Shown here one piece after another: positions 15,760 to 28,338 of a DNA stretch of 64,000 nt. Under the pieces are notes generated by a model. It was not told the origin of the DNA. It saw nothing but the letters and a program-made list of their open reading frames with translations, and did not search any database. Source of the stretch: Nannobrachium achirus (lineage: Eukaryota > Chordata > Actinopteri > Myctophiformes > Myctophidae); contig OY997649.1 in assembly GCA_963921795.1 (NCBI GenBank), positions 29,241,296-29,305,295 of the forward strand, written 5' to 3'. The position numbers and the translations under genes were made by a program. The first letter of the stretch is position 1; the number at the start of each line of letters is the position of its first letter.

Positions 15760-15975
15760 TCACAGGGAATTCCCGGGGAGCACCAACTCCTGGACCTCCA
15801 GAACGGAGGCAAAAGTGGTTGCACCCGGGAGAGCCGGGGCCGGTACCCACGCGTCCGGGGCGCCGAGGCGGACGCGTGGGTACCGGCCCCGGCTCATTTT
15901 TGAGCTCTTTGGCGGCTGCGCCAGGGCGTCCCCGGAGCTCCGATAAGCCAGAACTGCCTCTCTGAGAATAGAAAA
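15760..15975. repeat. GC-rich repeat with a perfect 27-bp palindrome
   Basis: Related GC-rich sequence occurs near 30480-30650 and 53160-53250 (shared words include GAGCTCTTTGGCGGC, GGTACCGGCCCCGGCTC and GAATTCCC). In this copy, 15831-15857 is followed after 11 bases by its exact reverse complement at 15869-15895. The inner part of each arm contains CCCACGCGTCCG. No gene is supported. Confidence 0.7.
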
Positions 15976-16470
15976 AAAAACTCCCTTCGTCCATGGCCCA
16001 TTGTGTGCCTTATCCCAGTTGAAGACCTTTTTTGTTAACCTACTCTCTGACATATTAACGAGGCGGTTCCACAACCGAATCACTTCTCCCTTTTGCCTGA
16101 TCTCCATCGGTTCCCAACCCATATCTCCCTGGATCGCAAGAAAAGGGGCAAATGCATGTACCCATGCAAGGAAACACCTTATGGCTCTATTCAGGATAGA
16201 ATTTATCTGTTTGACGTCCTTAAAACCCCAAACACCAGCTGCATAAACGAGTATAGGACAAACACAAGCATCATAGAGCTGTGAGTATGTGGAATAACCA
16301 ATATCTTTACAAATTTTCATTTTACTAATTATTGACCCAACAGCTCTACCCGCAGAGTCTGCCAATTAAATATTGCAATTCCAGAATCATAAGACATAAA
16401 TTCATCTAGTGTAAAGCCCAAGTACTTATATGCTTCAGTATAGTCCAAAGACAGGGTATGTATGCGTGCG
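15976..16470 (-). mobile_element. LINE reverse-transcriptase C-terminal fragment
   Basis: The minus strand reads LYDACVCPILVYAAGVWGF, then LNRAIRCFLAWVHAFAPFLA, GDMGWEPMEIRQ, IRLWNRLVNM and RLTKKVFNWDK, the region just after the catalytic domain in a common animal non-LTR element. A further upstream piece (YKYLGFTLDEFM near 16400-16430) is in another frame. It differs from the LINE next to it and is truncated on both sides. Confidence 0.75.
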
Positions 16471-16490
16471 TATGCGGGTTGTGTGCGCGT

Positions 16491-16493
<3 letters not shown>

Positions 16494-16541
<48 letters not shown>

Positions 16542-19500
16542 GACTTTATTAGAAGTTTGCATAGGAAAAGGTACAGTTTCATAACGGTACAGTTCACTGG
16601 TACAAGGTCTACTAAAAGGAGATCCATGAAAAGACTAAGCTTATTTCCACAGGAAACCATTTAAGTATCTCATATAACATTGAATGACAGACGAATAGAA
16701 CACAGTACTATGCAGTAGATATGTAAAGAAAAGAAAAATGAGAGAACAAAAAAAGAGTCTAAACAGTAAGTAAGTAAACAAAGAAGGGGCAGGGGAGGGT
16801 AGGGTTGGGCTAGGTTAGTTTTTTTACCAGTTGCGAACGGCTGCTGCCTGTAAGTGGTTTTTCAGGGCAATTTTAAAGGATGCTAGTGATCCACACTCCT
16901 TTATGACCTTCGGTAAGGCTTTCCACATTTTGGTGGTATAGCAGAAAAAAGAGTTTGACCCTTTGTTGGTTTTGCCTCTGGGTTGAAAGTGATCTGTGGA
17001 GCTGCCTCTGGTGTTGTAATTATGGACATCCTTAAAGGAGCTATAGTCAACTTTTTCATTGTAGGGCCGACACTTTGTTTACATCCTAGTCTATAGACTA
17101 GAATGTAAACAAAGTGTCGGTCTGACAATGACCAAAATGATTATTTTATCATTATTTTACGCTTTTTGTGGTCCTTTTTGAATAGAAACACATATATGAA
17201 GCTTATGTTTTTATAAAATATTTTCGAAACATTATTTTTATTTTAGCATCCGTTTTTCAAGAAAAAGTTGACTATAGCTCCTTTAATGTTTATAAAGTAT
17301 TTTGACAGGTACTTGGGTATCATAGTGGTGTAGTGTATCTTGTACACCAGGCCCATTGCAAGTTGCTGTACTCTGTCATCTACTCTGAGCCACCCCACTC
17401 TTAACTGGTGAGTAGCGGTGAGGTGAGTCTGATAGGGAAGGTTAAGCAGGACCCTAATTAGTTTATTTTGGGCTGTTTGGAGTTTAGTTTTCAGGGCTTG
17501 TGGGGCGTCACGATACCATACGTGGACTCCGTAGTCAAAGAGGGGCTGGATTATTGCACCAGCTATGGTCTTCAGTGTGTTGAAATTGACCATTGGGGCG
17601 ATCCTCTGTAGGAAACGAGTTCGTTGGTTGATTTTATTTATTACTTTAGAAGTCATCTTTTCACTGGAAAGATTAGCTTCAAGGATACATCCTAAGTAAG
17701 AGATTTCGTTTTTTCGTGTTATGACCTTGTCACCCACTTTGATTGTGAAGTTATCGACTTTTTTGAGGTTATGATTTGATCCAAAGAGGATGGACTCAGT
17801 TTTTCCCAGGTGAATTGATAATTTGTTGTCATTAAGCCATGTGCAGATCTTACTTAGTTCAGAGTTAAGTGTCTTTTCAACCTGCAAGTGGTCCTTGCCC
17901 GAGACTAGGAGAGCCGAGTCATCCGCAAACAGGAACAGGTTGCAGTCACAAGCAGATGCCATGTCGTTCACGTATATTAGGAACAACAGAGGTCCCAGTA
18001 TGCTACCTTGAGGAACACCACAGCTTACTGGGAGGGGGGGGGGGGGGACAGGGTACCGTTAATCTCCACCACCTGTTCCCTCCCCACCAGGTAAGATTGC
18101 ATCCAACTCACTGCTGCGCTGTCAAGAACGATGGCTTTTAGTTTCTCAATCAGAATAGAATGATTTACGGTGTCAAATGCCTTCTGGAGGTCCATCATGA
18201 CCATGCCGCTATATTTGCCGTCATCCGCTTCGCGTTTGATTTGGTCAGTCAAATAGAGAAGGCATGTGTCAGTGGAATGAGATTTTCTGAATCCAGATTG
18301 GAACTCGTAAATCAGATTATTCTCATCGAGATATCTTGCTATCTGTTCGTAGACTATTTTCTCCATGACTTTGGATATGGAGCTAAGAATGGAAACGGGA
18401 CGGTAGTTTCCAGGGTCTAGTTTGCTACCTTTTTTATGCAGGGGGGTTACTTTTGCTAGTTTGAAGTCCTGTGGGACTCTCTGGGAATCTCTGAGAAATC
18501 TAGCTGGAATTTTATCAAGGCCAGTGGCCTTGTGTTGAGGTAGGGCGCTCAGTTTTTTAAACACTTCATCAGTTGTCACTGTGGCAAGTTTAAAGCTGTC
18601 TTTTCTGACGCCCAGTTTATTGTAGAATTTCTTAACAAATTTTAAACCAGTCTTTCGACCAGTGAACGGGCCATGGTGGTAAAGATTTTGTTAAGATGGG
18701 TAGCCACTTCACATTTGTCAGAAATGAGAGCGGCGTCCGTTTTGATGTTTATGCTGTGGCATATGGTTTTAGGTTTTAAGCCTAATTGGTTGTTAAGCAA
18801 CTTCCATAGGTCTTGTGGTTTATTTTTGTATTCGTCGATTTTGTCGTCGATGTAGTTTTTTTTTGCGGATCTAATTAGGGCGGTCGTCTGGTTTCTAAGT
18901 TTCTTGCACTGAGCAGTAAGATGCTTGATTTGGATATTGAGGTCAGGGTTGAATTTTTTTCTAAGCTTTTTGCAGCACTTTCGTTTTTCTGAAAGTTTTC
19001 TGAGTTTAGCTGATTCGACAATATCTGAGTTATACCATGGCTCTTGGCGGGCTTTAACCCTGGTGGTTTGCAAGGGGGCCACGTTGTCTATAGAGCATCG
19101 GTCAATTTGGTTTTAAAACCACACCATGCTCCTTCGACATCTGTACACTGCAGTTCTGGGGAAAAGTCTGTATTCGCTAATCGCTAGTGTGTGATTTAAA
19201 GCCTCACTGGAGTCGTTTTTAAGGCTTCTAGCTACAACTGTTTTGTGGCCACTAGCCTTGGGTTTGTGTATTTTACGCGTAGAGTAGATCATGTAATGAT
19301 CACTAAGACCGCATACAATAGCCCCGCTAGCGGTGACTTTGGATTTGTCTGTGGTTACGATGAGATCTATGAGGGTTTGGGAGTGCTCCGTGACCTGGTG
19401 GGAACGGTAACAAGCTGAGTGAGGCCATATTGATTACATAACTCATTAAAGGACTTGAAAAGGGGTGTTTCTTTACGCAAAACATCAACATTCCAGTCGC

Positions 19501-19849
19501 CCAAAATGTGATACTCAATACCGTCCACCTTTGCTAAGCTCTCATCAAACAGCTCAAAGAAGTCATTCTGGTCAGGGGGTCTATAGACAGCGCATATTAG
19601 TATATTTTTAGCATGTTCAAAAATTATCTCGACCCATACAGTTTCAAGAGAGCTGTGGTGTAGGTCTGGGCGAATGATAAATTTTAAATCATTGTGAATA
19701 TACATGCAAACACCACCTCCTTTCCTGTTCCTATCATTCCTAATGACAGTGTAGTTGGTTATTTCAATGCTAGCATCTGTAAAAGAGTCATCGAGTTTAG
19801 TTTCTGAGAAGGTTAAAATTTGGACCTTACCATCAAGAAACATAGCGTA
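16494..19849 (-). mobile_element. 5'-truncated LINE (jockey superfamily) with target-site duplication
   Basis: In minus-strand order: the apurinic endonuclease domain (LTFSETKLDDSF, AVYRPP, LGDWNVDV; 19843-19367), a linker (19082-18642), reverse transcriptase (HKATGLDKIPARFL, NYRPVSILSSISKVMEKI, FQSGFRKSHSTDTCL, LQKAFDTVNHSIL; 18579-18025), the catalytic block FLFADDSALL (from 17986) and the C-terminal domain. The 3' end is a (TCAA)n tail near 16495-16545, after AATAAAGTCTTC. It is flanked by TGCGCGTTTT at 16484-16493 and 19850-19859, a 10-bp target duplication. The 5' cut lies inside the endonuclease. A G-run near 18032 shifts frame, and a MITE (17036-17282) interrupts the C-terminus. Clade is L2/CR1/Rex-like, not pinned down. 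It cannot move itself. Confidence 0.9.
17036..17282. mobile_element. TTAA-flanked MITE inside the LINE
   Basis: Perfect 22-bp terminal inverted repeats begin AGGAGCTATAGTCAAC (17036-17057 and 17261-17282). TTAA flanks both sides (17032-17035, 17283-17286). The empty site is visible in the sister LINE copy at 50510-50530, which reads straight through. An internal 54-bp near-perfect palindrome (17067-17120) sits next to the left end. The TTAA target fits piggyBac- or Kolobok-type transposases; it has no gene of its own. Confidence 0.9.
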
Positions 19850-19859
19850 TGCGCGTTTT

Positions 19860-20125
19860 GGATAGATCCAATGTATATCAATTCAGCCGGCTACACCAGG
19901 CGTACGGACAGCGAGAACCACGGATACGCATTCCCTAAAAATAGGATTGTTTCTATTTTTTAAGCACACGTATGCGTTTTGTACACAGACTATCTGGTCT
20001 TCCTCACATATACTCCCTCCTTGGTGTAGCCTGGAGCGTTTACGCATACGCGAGCATCTTCACGGACAGTACGCGTGTATGCGCGCATTTTTTGGTGTAG
20101 TCCGGCCGTGAGGCTAATCTAATGG
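19860..20125. repeat. Candidate small DNA transposon with mirrored ends
   Basis: Left CCGGCTACACCAGGCGTACG and right GGTGTAGTCCGGCCGTGAGG form partly matching inverted ends, with another GGTGTAGCCTGG inside. CpG-rich ACGCATACGCG words recur. The same kind of sequence (GTATGCGTGCGTATGCGGG) lies at 16459-16478, on the other side of the LINE, so the LINE probably inserted into this element. Confidence 0.45.
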
Positions 20126-20418
20126 AACCTCCTGCTTTTAAATCTAAATTCGGAATTATTTTAGAACAAGCCTAATTTAATGCATTGGTAAATCCTGATT
20201 GATTTCATTTGTATTATTTTTGTATTGTATTGTTAAATACACAGGTGTAATACCGCTGAGCAAATAAAAGGAAGCTTTTAAACTTCCAAAAAGCCTAATT
20301 TTCTGAATTTTAAAGTGCTATTAAGGATAAATCGACTTGGTCTTCTTTAGGAGAAGAAGCAATGCCCATCTGTGAGTAGTATCTGAATTCCACACGGCTG
20401 TTACATTAATGATAAAAG
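20126..20418. other. AT-rich spacer
   Basis: No gene or repeat recognised between the small transposon and the gypsy element. Confidence 0.3.
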
Positions 20419-20422
20419 CTCA

Positions 20423-21562
20423 TGTTACACGCCCAAGTGTGGCTAATGTAAACAGATTATATTTTTAAAACTGCTCTGCAGTATTCACCTGATAAAACAG
20501 GACAAAAGGGGAGACAGAGTCAGCTTTGTGTTGTTACGTTTCTCTTCCTTGATCATCTGAATTTATTCACAATCATCATCAAATCACTTTACTTCTCTTT
20601 GTTTTAAAGAGTTTTCAGTCATTCAGTACTGTAATCAATCATCACATATTCACAAAATTACAGTAATCCCATATTTTCTCATTTTCTTCCTTCTTACACA
20701 TTTCCTTCAAAATCACAATAAACATGTCTTTCATATTCATATTCCCATATGTTTTTATCAGTATCCATGAACTGTATTTATTCTTTGGCATTTTAACCAG
20801 TAATAATGTTTTAGAATGAATTCTTTTTAAACTGTCATATTATACCATGAACTTATATTTATTCATCACCATGAAATGGCATTAATCTTGAAATCACTAA
20901 GTCACTAGGACCCAAAAGCTCAATACTGCATTGGCATAACAATGGATATAGGGCAAAGATACATTACAAGGCATTATAATGGAGAACTACTGTAAATTAC
21001 TAAAAACGAAAATAAACATCCCCAATGCAAAGGGTACTAATCATATGAAACACCAGAACAGGAGCTATTAAACACTACAGGGAGCAACATAATACTGTAC
21101 ATGAAACAACCCAAAACAGCCACGTTGTGACTAGCAGCATGTAATGGCTGCCATGAATCTGCTGTTTACACTCAGATTCTACATACTAATTAAACCCATA
21201 CAAAACGACATATCTGGTCTAGAACCAAGAGGAGCTTTGCTTTATGTTACAAAGAGCTGATAAAGAACAGGTTTTGTGTTCTAATAAAGCATTTACCTGA
21301 TAAAACAGGACAAAAGGGGAGACAGAGTCAGCTTTGTGTTGTTACGTTTCTCTTCCTTGATCATCTGAGGAGGAACGTCACGTGACCACCTACTACTACC
21401 TGTCTCACCAGGCGCTTTTGCCACCTTGTGGCAAAAGGTGGAATAGGTCTGTTCCTAAAATATATATTCTCTGCTCATTCTAAGGCACAACAAAGTCCCA
21501 TAAAAATACAATAAAATCACACATGATAAACAAAATGTGACTACACTTTTGTGTATGTCACA
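20423..21562 (-). repeat. 3' LTR of the gypsy element
   Basis: 1140 bp, nearly identical to 28339-29477. In minus-strand terms it follows a short purine-rich stretch just inside the element. Confidence 0.93.
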
Positions 21563-21636
21563 CACTCCCTGACAAAATAAGAAGTGGCTCCTGACATTTC
21601 AAACCATTTTCTTTCAGAAATATCAAAATAAAACCC

Positions 21637-24600
21637 TCAAAAAGGTGTCGGTGTGGTGTAAGTGTAGGGTGTATGGTGGTAAGGGGTGTAAGGTGAAAAC
21701 CAGAAAGGTGGTTGAATCTGGCAAGGCGTGTATGATGGAGTGTATGGTGTTGTGTATGCGTGGACTGTATTGACAGCGTGGTGTGGTTGTAGCGAAGGTT
21801 CACCAAGTGTCTGGTATGTGAACATCTGTCTTGGTCTCCTTTCTCTTGCGGACCGCCTGATCTCATTGGGTGTGTCACGTGCAGGGGAAGGCAACATCTC
21901 CTCTTCTTCCACAGGAATGACATCATCATCGTCTTCACTTCCAGTTTCAGGTAACACCGGCTCGGGTGAGTATGAAGTGCTCGGTTGTGTTTCTACTGGT
22001 CTTTGTTCTTCCCTTGTGAGTGTTTCATCATCTCTTTCTCTCCTCACAGGATTTGTAGCTTGTCTCTTTTCCCTTACAGGTACTCGGCTTGGACTGTTGA
22101 CTTCTTCAGGAACCGGATTCCTCTGGACCAAGGTAGGTATGGTATGGTAAGTATCCTCTCCTGTCTGTTCTCTTTCTCTTACAGGGAATCTCAACCAGTA
22201 CCTTCCATATTCTCTTTCAGAATCGGAATCACTTGAGTCACTCTGGTGTTCTCTCTCATTGACATGACTTGGTTGACAGTGTTTCTGTTTTGTTTGTCTC
22301 TTAGGTGTGGATTCTACTGGAAGCGATGGGGCTTCGACAGGTAAGTCATTTACGAGTAATAGCAGGTTCCGATGGAGAACTCTGGTTCTCTGTCCATCGC
22401 TGCCCTCAGGGTAGACTTCATACACCGGGTTGTCCGTTACTTGCTCTTTGACGACATAGATCTTCTTCTCCCAGTATGATCTGAGTTTCCCTGGGCCGCC
22501 ACGCTCATTGAGATTCCTTACTAGGACTCTGTCGCCGGGACGTAGAACTACACCCTTCAGCTTCTTGTCATAGTAGGATTTGCCTCGCGCACTTGATTGT
22601 CTACTGTTCTCGCTGGCGATCTTGTAAGCTTCAGTCATCTTTCCTGCCCACTTCTGTGCATAGCTTTGATGTGAGACAGGGTCTTTCTCTTCCATCAGAC
22701 CAAACAACAAGTCTACAGGGAGACGGGGGTGGCGCCCGTACAGGAGAAAATAGGGTGAGTACCCAGTAGACTCGTGGCGTGTACAGTTGTAGGCGTGTAC
22801 AGTATGTTGGAGGTGGTCTTTCCAACGCTCTTTTTCCTTCGCACTGAGTGTCCTTAACATCTGCAACAGCGTTCTATTAAACCTCTCGGCCGGGTTGCAT
22901 TGAGGGTGGTACGGTGTCGTTCTTGAGTGTCCCACTCCAGCTTTCTGACGGAGGGTCTTAAAGAGGTCGTTTTCAAACTCACGGCCCTGGTCATGGTGGA
23001 GACGACCCGGATATCCGAACCGGAGAATGAAATCATCAAAGATGCGCTCGGCTGCTGTCCGTCCGGACTTGTTCTTTGTCGGATAAGCTTGAGCGAATCT
23101 TGTGAAGTGATCCACAACGACCAAGATGTACTCGTACCCGCCTCGGCTGGTCTCCAAGTGCAGATAGTCGATACATACAAGATCCAAGGGTGTGTTGGAT
23201 GTGATGGAGCCCATTGGAGCTCGTACATTGACAGGCTTTTTCTCCTTAATGCATGGACATCTTCTCGTGACATACTCCACTATGTCCTTCTTCATAAACG
23301 GCCAATAAAAGCGGTCTCTTGCCAGGGACAGTACGCGTTCTGTACCGACGTGTCCCATATCGTCATGAAGGTGCTTCAAGACCATGGACTTGTATTTGGC
23401 AGGGAGAACCAGCTGTTTCCTTTCACAGGTCTGTCTGAAAAGAAGTCCATTCTTCAGGTGCAGTTTGTTCCATTCACGGAGGAGCTTACTTGCTGCTCTA
23501 CTCACAGTATGTCTTGTGTCATTGTTCAACACTGCATTTGTCTCTTTCAGCTTAATAATTCCTCCAATCACTGTGTCTTCCCTTTGAGCTTCGAACAACT
23601 CATCCCGGCTGATAGTGGGGATGGTGACAGAGGGTTCTGGAAAAGTATCTGTGGCAAGGGTGAGGGCTGCAATCCAGGCTACATCTTGCTTCTGGGCTGC
23701 CATGTTTCCATCCCAGGTTGCACGCACCACTTCCTGTGACAGCTCCTCACTGCACTCAGCTACATACTTGTCCATGTCGAGGGGTAGACGAGACAGGGTA
23801 TCAGCATCTATGTTCACCTTTCCAGGTCTGTACTTTATCTCGAACCGGAAGTCAGACAACTCCCCGACCCAACGGTGTCCAACGGCATTGAGCTTTGCCG
23901 TGCTCATAACGTACGTTAGGGGATTGTTATCCGTGTAAATGGTGAAGTGTGGGGCATAAAATAGATAATCTCTAAATTTCTCGCACACTGCCCATTTTAG
24001 TGCCAAGAATTCCAACTTCCCACTGTGCAGGCGATAGTTCTTCTCTGCCTGGGTCAACGTTCTGGAGCCATAACCCAACACTCTCAGCTTGCCTTCCTGC
24101 CGCTGATAGAGTACAGCGCCGAGACCCTGTTCTGAGGCATCTGTGTGCAGTGAGAATGGCAGGCTAAAGTCTGGGTAGGCCAGGACTGGTGGATTGATAA
24201 GGAGCTCAATCAGTTGTTCCAGTATCCTCTGGTGTTCACTGGTCCAGTTCACAGGGGTTTTAGAGGCCAACTGAGGACCTTTGCTCTTTCCTCGCTGGGT
24301 CTGGGCTTGTGACGTGACAGATTTGACTTGGAGGAGCTCATACACTGGCTTTGCAATGCGTGAAAAGTCTTGCATGTAACTGCGGTAGTAACTTAGGAAG
24401 CCTAGAAGTCTTCTTACATCACCAACCGTCTGTGGAGTCTTGCTTTTGAGGGACTGCACAGCCTCCAGGTCTTTTGGATCAATCTCCACTCCATCCGCAG
24501 ATACAAGGCGACCGACATATCTGACTTGTCTTCGAAACAGTTCACACTTTTCGGGTCTCAGCTTCACGCCATGCTCTTGGAGGGCTTTCAGGACTTTGCG

Positions 24601-26232
24601 GACTCCTTCTACATGCTCCTCAAACGTTTTAGCGTAGCAGAGGATGTCGTCCAGGTATGGTATACAGGATTCATCTCTGAGTGAGCATAACATCTCTTCC
24701 ATGCTCCTTTGGAAGGCAGCGGGTGCATTTGAGAGGCCAAAGGGTATCCTCACCCACTCGTATAACCCCCAGGGCGTTATGAAGGCGGTGAGGTGTCTTG
24801 AACCCTCATCTATGAAGCCTTGATGGTAAGCCTTGCCTTGGTCAAGGATACTAAACCACGACTGGCCACCCAGGGTGTCGGTCAGATCTTGGATCCGAGG
24901 CAAGGGGTGTCTGTCAGGAACAGTCTTCTGGTTCAGAAGTCGATAATCGATGCAAAGGCGCAGCGAGCCATCCTTTTTGCGGACGCACACGACAGGAGCT
25001 GAATAAGGAGACTTTGATTTAACAATCCATCCCTTGGCGAGGAGATCTTGAATGTACTCCTTTACTTCGGTAAACAATGGCTTAGGTATTGAAGAGTATG
25101 CTCTCTGCACAGGGATGTTGTCTTTCAGGTTTATCGACATCTGTAGACTGGGGATGTACCCGATATCTCCAGCGTCCCTGGCAAATGCTGCAGACTCCTC
25201 GTACAGCATCTTTTTCGCAATCTCTTGCTGTTCTTCATCTAGGTGACTTATGTCAACTGGCGGCTCCCATTGGGGCAGTGATGGGCTTGCCTCAGCTGGG
25301 GAGGAGGCAGTGACACTGTGGACATTTGTGTTCCTTCCAGGTGAGTCGGTTTCAATTATTTTCTTAATTGGCTGGACACTCCCCATGACTGATTTACGGG
25401 GCAAGGTAATGTCATGTTTCAGGTGGTTTCCCACGGGCACAGCTACATATGGGCTCTTCTCATTCTGAATCTCCAGCAAACCCTCGCCGACATCCAGCTG
25501 CTGTAACTGGACGTTACTCTCATCAGGTTCAAATAACACCAGGGCATCAGACGGGTCAAGATTCGGTGGGAGTCTGCACTTTACCCATATTACACTGCCA
25601 GCGGGGATGACCTTGTCCAGTTGACCTGTTCTCAGACGTCCTTGAAGCATATTGGATTTCTTGGCTTGGACAAAGTGCACAATAGTCTCAGCTGTGTCAT
25701 TTGGGATCGACATGGCACCACAGAGCAAACGGGTTAACTTTATCAGTTCTTCCACCACATTGAACCCGATCAATGGCGTTTCTAAGGGCAAGTGGCTTAC
25801 AAGGAAAGGCACTCTAATAGCCAAGTCAGGGTCTTCATTTTCGGGCAGACTCACAGTTATTGCGACCCATCCATCAAAAGGAATAAGGTCTCCATTCACA
25901 GCATATACTTTGAGCTTTTCTTCATCCTCCATTAGCTCATTCAGTGGTCGAATGTCAAGGTCAGGTAAATATAGCTCTTTCCAGGAATGGTTAACAATGC
26001 TCACTTGAGCCCCCGTGTCTACTAGGGCACTGACTGGTACGCCACTCAGAAGACACTTGGTTATGGCTTTCTTGCCTATTAGCTTGGCAATCGGTTCATT
26101 AGGGGGTGAGGGGTTTAGTGAGGGCTGAGGAGTCGCCTTTCTGTGAGGGCGTACTCTGTTCACAGTAACTGCATCCGCAGTCGTTCTTTGGGGATTACTT
26201 TCACCACCGCTGTGGTTGTTGTGCTGTTGCAC
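21637..26232 (-). CDS. pol: Gypsy pol polyprotein (PR-RT-RH-IN)
   Basis: An open frame of about 1531 codons. Aspartic protease is near residue 72 ([12 protein letters not shown]), reverse transcriptase around 390-600 with YLDD near 525, RNase H near 695 ([13 protein letters not shown]), then the integrase zinc-binding region near 950 (HDDMGH) and the catalytic core near 1040-1130 ([31 protein letters not shown]). A GPY/F-like segment ([12 protein letters not shown]) and a long acidic, Ser/Pro-rich tail follow. It lies in a different frame from gag, with about 50 bp between the two open frames; Ty3/gypsy elements express pol by recoding or by a separate product. Confidence 0.93.
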   Translation of the reverse strand: MQQHNNHSGGESNPQRTTADAVTVNRVRPHRKATPQPSLNPSPPNEPIAKLIGKKAITKCLLSGVPVSALVDTGAQVSIVNHSWKELYLPDLDIRPLNELMEDEEKLKVYAVNGDLIPFDGWVAITVSLPENEDPDLAIRVPFLVSHLPLETPLIGFNVVEELIKLTRLLCGAMSIPNDTAETIVHFVQAKKSNMLQGRLRTGQLDKVIPAGSVIWVKCRLPPNLDPSDALVLFEPDESNVQLQQLDVGEGLLEIQNEKSPYVAVPVGNHLKHDITLPRKSVMGSVQPIKKIIETDSPGRNTNVHSVTASSPAEASPSLPQWEPPVDISHLDEEQQEIAKKMLYEESAAFARDAGDIGYIPSLQMSINLKDNIPVQRAYSSIPKPLFTEVKEYIQDLLAKGWIVKSKSPYSAPVVCVRKKDGSLRLCIDYRLLNQKTVPDRHPLPRIQDLTDTLGGQSWFSILDQGKAYHQGFIDEGSRHLTAFITPWGLYEWVRIPFGLSNAPAAFQRSMEEMLCSLRDESCIPYLDDILCYAKTFEEHVEGVRKVLKALQEHGVKLRPEKCELFRRQVRYVGRLVSADGVEIDPKDLEAVQSLKSKTPQTVGDVRRLLGFLSYYRSYMQDFSRIAKPVYELLQVKSVTSQAQTQRGKSKGPQLASKTPVNWTSEHQRILEQLIELLINPPVLAYPDFSLPFSLHTDASEQGLGAVLYQRQEGKLRVLGYGSRTLTQAEKNYRLHSGKLEFLALKWAVCEKFRDYLFYAPHFTIYTDNNPLTYVMSTAKLNAVGHRWVGELSDFRFEIKYRPGKVNIDADTLSRLPLDMDKYVAECSEELSQEVVRATWDGNMAAQKQDVAWIAALTLATDTFPEPSVTIPTISRDELFEAQREDTVIGGIIKLKETNAVLNNDTRHTVSRAASKLLREWNKLHLKNGLLFRQTCERKQLVLPAKYKSMVLKHLHDDMGHVGTERVLSLARDRFYWPFMKKDIVEYVTRRCPCIKEKKPVNVRAPMGSITSNTPLDLVCIDYLHLETSRGGYEYILVVVDHFTRFAQAYPTKNKSGRTAAERIFDDFILRFGYPGRLHHDQGREFENDLFKTLRQKAGVGHSRTTPYHPQCNPAERFNRTLLQMLRTLSAKEKERWKDHLQHTVHAYNCTRHESTGYSPYFLLYGRHPRLPVDLLFGLMEEKDPVSHQSYAQKWAGKMTEAYKIASENSRQSSARGKSYYDKKLKGVVLRPGDRVLVRNLNERGGPGKLRSYWEKKIYVVKEQVTDNPVYEVYPEGSDGQRTRVLHRNLLLLVNDLPVEAPSLPVESTPKRQTKQKHCQPSHVNEREHQSDSSDSDSEREYGRYWLRFPVREREQTGEDTYHTIPTLVQRNPVPEEVNSPSRVPVREKRQATNPVRRERDDETLTREEQRPVETQPSTSYSPEPVLPETGSEDDDDVIPVEEEEMLPSPARDTPNEIRRSARERRPRQMFTYQTLGEPSLQPHHAVNTVHAYTTPYTPSYTPCQIQPPFWFSPYTPYHHTPYTYTTPTPF

Positions 26233-26279
26233 ATCTTCAGAGGGGGACTTCGAGGTCGCTCCGGTTGCTGGCTGTCCCC

Positions 26280-28058
26280 CTACAGCAACCGGCTCTCGTT
26301 TCCCTGGCGCTTGGGTTTCTTCAAGCAGCCTATTGCTCGGTGGCCCTCTTCGCCGCAGTAAAAGCAGTGTTTACAGTCCTGTAAACCATTCTCGAGACAC
26401 TTTGAGCAGCCATACTGTCCCTCTTTCCTGACCATTCGAGGTTTAGGGGATGAACCACAAGCACGGTCTTGCTGCACAGTCGCGGCCAATGACTCAACCA
26501 ACTTAGTCAGTGCATCTATTCTTTCTGTGAGCTGCTGTACATTGTCTGTCTTGTTTTTGCGCTCAGCGGTCTCTTTCTTTGGGGTGGACTCTTTTTCAGG
26601 TTCTGCCTCAACTTGGGCACTGTGTGCAGCTGTTTGCTTCTGACGAGGTGTTGAGCCCAATCTGCGTTGTCGCTCACTCTCATCACTTGTTATTTTCATG
26701 ACATGTTTCAGGATTGTCTCATCTGTTACTGAGTTGTCAGAGAGTAAGGGCTTTAGCTCTCTGCGGATATCGTTGTGCTTGTGGCCTATTCCTTGGTACA
26801 CTGTGTGCAGGAAGACACCTTGGACTGTCTCTGGGTTGCACTTGATCTCAGTTTCAGCTTGTCTCGATGTGAACAGGATTCTCTGTTTCAGGCCGATTAC
26901 ACGATACAGGAATTGTTGCGGAGTCTCATGTTCATTTTGCTTTGCGCACACCAACTCTTGGAAAAGTTCTGTGCTGCTCTTTTCTCCCAAATGAGACTGA
27001 AGGAACCCCTTGAGCTCTGCTACAGTCATGTCGTCCTTATTCATGAGCATGTCCTTGAAATCTCCAGGCTTAAGGATCCGCAGCACGCCTCTCACTATTT
27101 CAAGGTCACTGAAGTTCTCCTTTAATCCTTCCTCCATCTGCCGGCACACGCTGGTGTAGCTGATGTCAGAAGAATGATCTCCGATTTGGCCCCCTTGCAC
27201 TTTAAATTCACGGCGGTGAAGGTAAGACAAGTCTTTCAGGGACACCATCTTCTCTTGTGTATGGAAGGGAGCTGTGTCTGTTTGATGAACATGGTTTGGT
27301 GTGTTATGGTTCTGCGGAGGGAACGGTACAGGTGTGGGTTGTGAGGTAGGATGTGATGTAGGCGTGCGTATGGATGGTGTGTTGTGTTGTGGGGTGTGCT
27401 GTACAGGTGTGGGTTGTGAGGTAGGCAGGTTCATGAATGGTGTGTTGTGCTGTGGAATATGCTGTACAGGTGTGGGTGGTGAGGTAGGATGTAAAGTGGG
27501 AATGTTCATGAATTGACATAGCCTCATACTCAAATCATTATAACATTCAAGCATTTTCTGAACATCATCTGGCATAACATTGGCTGTACTAGCTGTAGTA
27601 GCAGTACCTGAGGCACTGAGTGACTGAGAATTCACTAAATCACCAGAGGTTACGCTAACTGAACTAGTGACAGGTACATTGGCTGGGTCTGAAAGGGTTA
27701 ACCCACTAGAGTGAGAGACTAAATCAATGAGCCGTGTCTCTTCATTTACACTGGATTCAACAGGTAAAGTAACAGGTTCCCTGACCTTCTCAATAACATC
27801 ACTCAAAACAAGTAATTCAACCATACCCGTATCCTCAGACTCTAGCAGCTGCTTACTGTGCATGAACTCTTGGATGTGGTCGAAACACCCATTCACGTCT
27901 TCACTGTCGAGCTTTGACGGGTCTTCGCCTGAAACCGGGCCGACATCCTTGGCAATCTGGAAAAGTTCTTTGGGTGACAACGAAAGCAGGCCTTTCCTGA
28001 TCTCCCAGACCAGGTTCTTCCTCTCTCTGTCTGCCATGTCAAGTCCTTTCCCCTCCAC
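26280..28058 (-). CDS. gag: Gypsy gag-like polyprotein
   Basis: An open frame of up to 592 codons; the first ATG in it is at 28037 ([13 protein letters not shown]). The middle part (about residues 270-470) has the helical character of a retroelement capsid, with [19 protein letters not shown] and [19 protein letters not shown]. The C-terminus carries a CCHC zinc knuckle ([14 protein letters not shown], near residue 565), the nucleocapsid RNA-binding motif. A region near 190-260 has Thr/Pro/His tandem repeats ([17 protein letters not shown]), which may vary in length between copies. Confidence 0.88.
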   Translation of the reverse strand: MEGKGLDMADRERKNLVWEIRKGLLSLSPKELFQIAKDVGPVSGEDPSKLDSEDVNGCFDHIQEFMHSKQLLESEDTGMVELLVLSDVIEKVREPVTLPVESSVNEETRLIDLVSHSSGLTLSDPANVPVTSSVSVTSGDLVNSQSLSASGTATTASTANVMPDDVQKMLECYNDLSMRLCQFMNIPTLHPTSPPTPVQHIPQHNTPFMNLPTSQPTPVQHTPQHNTPSIRTPTSHPTSQPTPVPFPPQNHNTPNHVHQTDTAPFHTQEKMVSLKDLSYLHRREFKVQGGQIGDHSSDISYTSVCRQMEEGLKENFSDLEIVRGVLRILKPGDFKDMLMNKDDMTVAELKGFLQSHLGEKSSTELFQELVCAKQNEHETPQQFLYRVIGLKQRILFTSRQAETEIKCNPETVQGVFLHTVYQGIGHKHNDIRRELKPLLSDNSVTDETILKHVMKITSDESERQRRLGSTPRQKQTAAHSAQVEAEPEKESTPKKETAERKNKTDNVQQLTERIDALTKLVESLAATVQQDRACGSSPKPRMVRKEGQYGCSKCLENGLQDCKHCFYCGEEGHRAIGCLKKPKRQGNESRLL

Positions 28059-28314
28059 TCGTCGCTCGGTTCAAGCCTCTCACACAGTCTCTGCTCTCAG
28101 TGGATCAGTTCTCTTTGGGCTCCGGATACCACGTGTCGCATCAGCAGCTCCCTCTAGTTCACACGTTCCAGCACATTGCAGTGGCAAGTCACAGGCTCAG
28201 CATGTCGCATTGGCAGGTGTCTCGGGGCACACGCTCTGCATGTCTCAACAGCAGGTCTCTCTGGGTCACCGGTGTAGATTTTTAGGATCAGCTCCAGGCC
28301 AGTGGGAGGAGCCA

Positions 28315-28332
28315 ATCCCGGACGAGCCCCCA
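28315..28332 (-). promoter_or_regulatory. Primer-binding site matching tRNA-Pro
   Basis: On the minus strand, six bases after the 5' LTR, lies an 18-base sequence starting TGGGGGCTCG. As I recall it, this is the same as the proline-tRNA primer site of murine leukaemia virus. It would prime minus-strand DNA synthesis. Confidence 0.85.
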
Positions 28333-28338
28333 AGAATC

